7,021 bases of DNA from Erysipelotrichaceae bacterium (GTDB lineage Bacteria; Bacillota_I; Bacilli_A; Erysipelotrichales; Erysipelotrichaceae), in contig CAAEVI010000134.1 of NCBI GenBank assembly GCA_900759455.1, forward strand, positions 1 through 7,021, written 5' to 3'. A program made the position numbers and the translations under genes. Position 1 is the stretch's first letter; each line of letters starts with the position of its first letter. Positions 5,826 through 7,021 of this stretch are shown here, piece after piece. The notes beneath the pieces are model-generated. The model saw only the letters and a list, made by a program, of their open reading frames with translations. It had not been told where the DNA came from and did no database searches.

Positions 5826-7021
5826 ATGATTCCAAATCCTTTTCGAAAATTTGATTTAGATAAAATGAGACGTTCCAGTGATCAGCTTAATCAAAGCATG
5901 GACTACGCTAATGAGGTTTCCAAGCGTTTGATTATCTTTGCTGTCATTATATGTATCCTTTTTGCTGCGGTTTTTGTTCGTCTTGTTCAGATTCAGGTAC
6001 TGAATCATGAAGAATATACAGTAAAAATGGAAAATTTTAATACGACCAAACAGTCTTCCTCTACGCCGAGGGGACAAATTTATGATCGAAACGGGAAAGT
6101 AATAGCCAAAACAGTGGTATCACATAATATCATTTATTTACAGCCTGAGGATATTACAACTAAGGAAAAATGGGAAATGGCGCAAAAATTTGCGGCTGCT
6201 TTTGATGTGAAAGCAAATTTACTGAGTTCCAGCCAAAGAAAAGATCTTTATATTTTTAAGCATACGTTACTGGATACTAAAGATCCTTCTTATGCATGCA
6301 ATGATTTGATGACCGAAGAAGAACTGCGGCAATATGAAAGCGGCGAATGGGGAGATAAGGCAGAAAGTAAAAGAACCAAGATCCTGTATGAGCGTATCAC
6401 TGATGAAATGATTGATGCTGAAGTAACTGAAGAAGAAGAAGCAGGATATGTGGTTTATGCCCGTATGATTGCGGGTACACAGGGTCAAAGCAAAACGATC
6501 CTTGAAGATGTTGATGATGAAACAGTCGCTTACCTTGTCGAACATAAAAGCGAGTTCTCAGGTTTTGATGTTGATCTTGGCTCATGGAAGCGTGAATATC
6601 CATATGGCGATACATTGCGCGATGTGTTGGGAAATGCGACAACAAGCACGCAGGGTGTTCCGGCCGAACTTGAGGACTATTACACGGCTTTAGGCTATCC
6701 TCTGAATGCCCGTGTAGGAAGTTCAGGTTTGGAATATCAGTATGAGGGGCTGTTAAGCGGAACGAGAAAAATATCGAGCATCGAATATGATGAAGACGGA
6801 AATGCCGTTACCAAAGATCAAACTTCCGGAAAAAAAGGATACGACATTTATCTTACGATTGATATTGAATTGCAGCAGAAACTGGATGAAGTGGTAAAAC
6901 AAACATTGGAGGATGCTGCGGATAACAAGTACCGTCAGGATTTTACAACTTTATTTGTATGCCTGATGAATCCCAAGACCGGAGAGATCTATGCGATGAG
7001 CGGGTACCAGAGAGACAAAGA
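5826..7021 (+). CDS. pbpA: Class B penicillin-binding protein, PbpA/PBP2 type, N-terminal part
   Basis: The frame is open to the window end, giving 398 residues; the gene continues beyond. A short cytoplasmic segment (1-33) precedes one membrane helix (about 34-57, LIIFAVIICILFAAVFV), so the rest is outside the cell. PRGQIYDRNGKVIA (81-94) is the conserved dimerisation-domain motif of class B PBPs. KREYPYGDTLRDVLG (255-269), RVGSSGLEYQYEGLL (296-310) and YDIYLTIDIELQQ (339-351) follow, the last marking the start of the transpeptidase domain, with MNPKTGEIYAMSG at 381-393. The catalytic SxxK, SxN and KTG motifs lie outside the window. The region between the two conserved parts (about 160-245) is acidic, as I recall for PBP2A/PbpH of Bacillus. 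The family cross-links peptidoglycan, and PBP2 types work in elongation. The pbpA symbol is by resemblance and neighbourhood. Confidence 0.9.
   Translation, partial: MIPNPFRKFDLDKMRRSSDQLNQSMDYANEVSKRLIIFAVIICILFAAVFVRLVQIQVLNHEEYTVKMENFNTTKQSSSTPRGQIYDRNGKVIAKTVVSHNIIYLQPEDITTKEKWEMAQKFAAAFDVKANLLSSSQRKDLYIFKHTLLDTKDPSYACNDLMTEEELRQYESGEWGDKAESKRTKILYERITDEMIDAEVTEEEEAGYVVYARMIAGTQGQSKTILEDVDDETVAYLVEHKSEFSGFDVDLGSWKREYPYGDTLRDVLGNATTSTQGVPAELEDYYTALGYPLNARVGSSGLEYQYEGLLSGTRKISSIEYDEDGNAVTKDQTSGKKGYDIYLTIDIELQQKLDEVVKQTLEDAADNKYRQDFTTLFVCLMNPKTGEIYAMSGYQRDK

Noticed and set aside
1..7021. Possibility of a defence system, prophage, island or other novel system
   Set aside because: Every substantial open frame that looks genuine belongs to a familiar housekeeping family, composition looks even by eye, and no repeats, integrase or toxin-like genes were seen.

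Overview
The window reads as a chromosomal housekeeping stretch from a low-to-moderate GC Gram-positive bacterium (Bacillota). The evidence is strong AGGAGG-type ribosome binding sites, TATAAT-type promoters, a lipobox lipoprotein, a Gram-positive-type IspH N-terminus (PRGYCKGV) and a gene order resembling the Bacillus subtilis yqfN-yqfP-yqfR-yqfS ... yqfY ... pbpA region (trmK, ispH, cshB, nfo, ispG, pbpA). Several protein features resemble Erysipelotrichia-type Firmicutes, but that placement is only a guess. No mobile element, CRISPR array, tRNA, rRNA or phage gene is visible.

Layout, left to right. (1) 1-303: the C-terminal end of a plus-strand tRNA methyltransferase, TrmK. (2) 304-546: non-coding, holding a strong bidirectional terminator between convergent trmK and ispH. 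(3) 547-1455, minus strand: ispH, the last enzyme of the MEP isoprenoid pathway. (4) 1456-1607: divergent promoter region. (5) 1608-4539, plus strand: a compact operon of a CshB-like DEAD-box RNA helicase, endonuclease IV (4-nt overlap with the helicase) and a cyclophilin-type peptidyl-prolyl isomerase lipoprotein (11-nt gap). (6) 4545-4573: a second bidirectional terminator between convergent genes. (7) 4603-5652, minus strand: ispG, which makes the substrate of IspH. (8) 5653-5825: divergent promoter region with T-tracts. (9) 5826 to the window end, plus strand: the N-terminal 398 residues of a class B penicillin-binding protein of the PbpA/PBP2 type, cut by the window end before its active site.

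Functionally, IspG and IspH are the two consecutive [4Fe-4S] reductive steps that make IPP and DMAPP, which feed undecaprenyl phosphate and hence peptidoglycan synthesis. The class B PBP cross-links that peptidoglycan. The helicase, AP endonuclease and TrmK are RNA and DNA maintenance functions, and the lipoprotein isomerase should help fold proteins outside the membrane. I see no evidence of a new biological system. The points most worth a second look are the alternating strand layout with self-contained promoters and terminators, the very short predicted leaders (about 10 nt for ispG), the missing nif3/yqfO-type gene after trmK, and the extracytoplasmic isomerase attached to a DNA/RNA maintenance operon.
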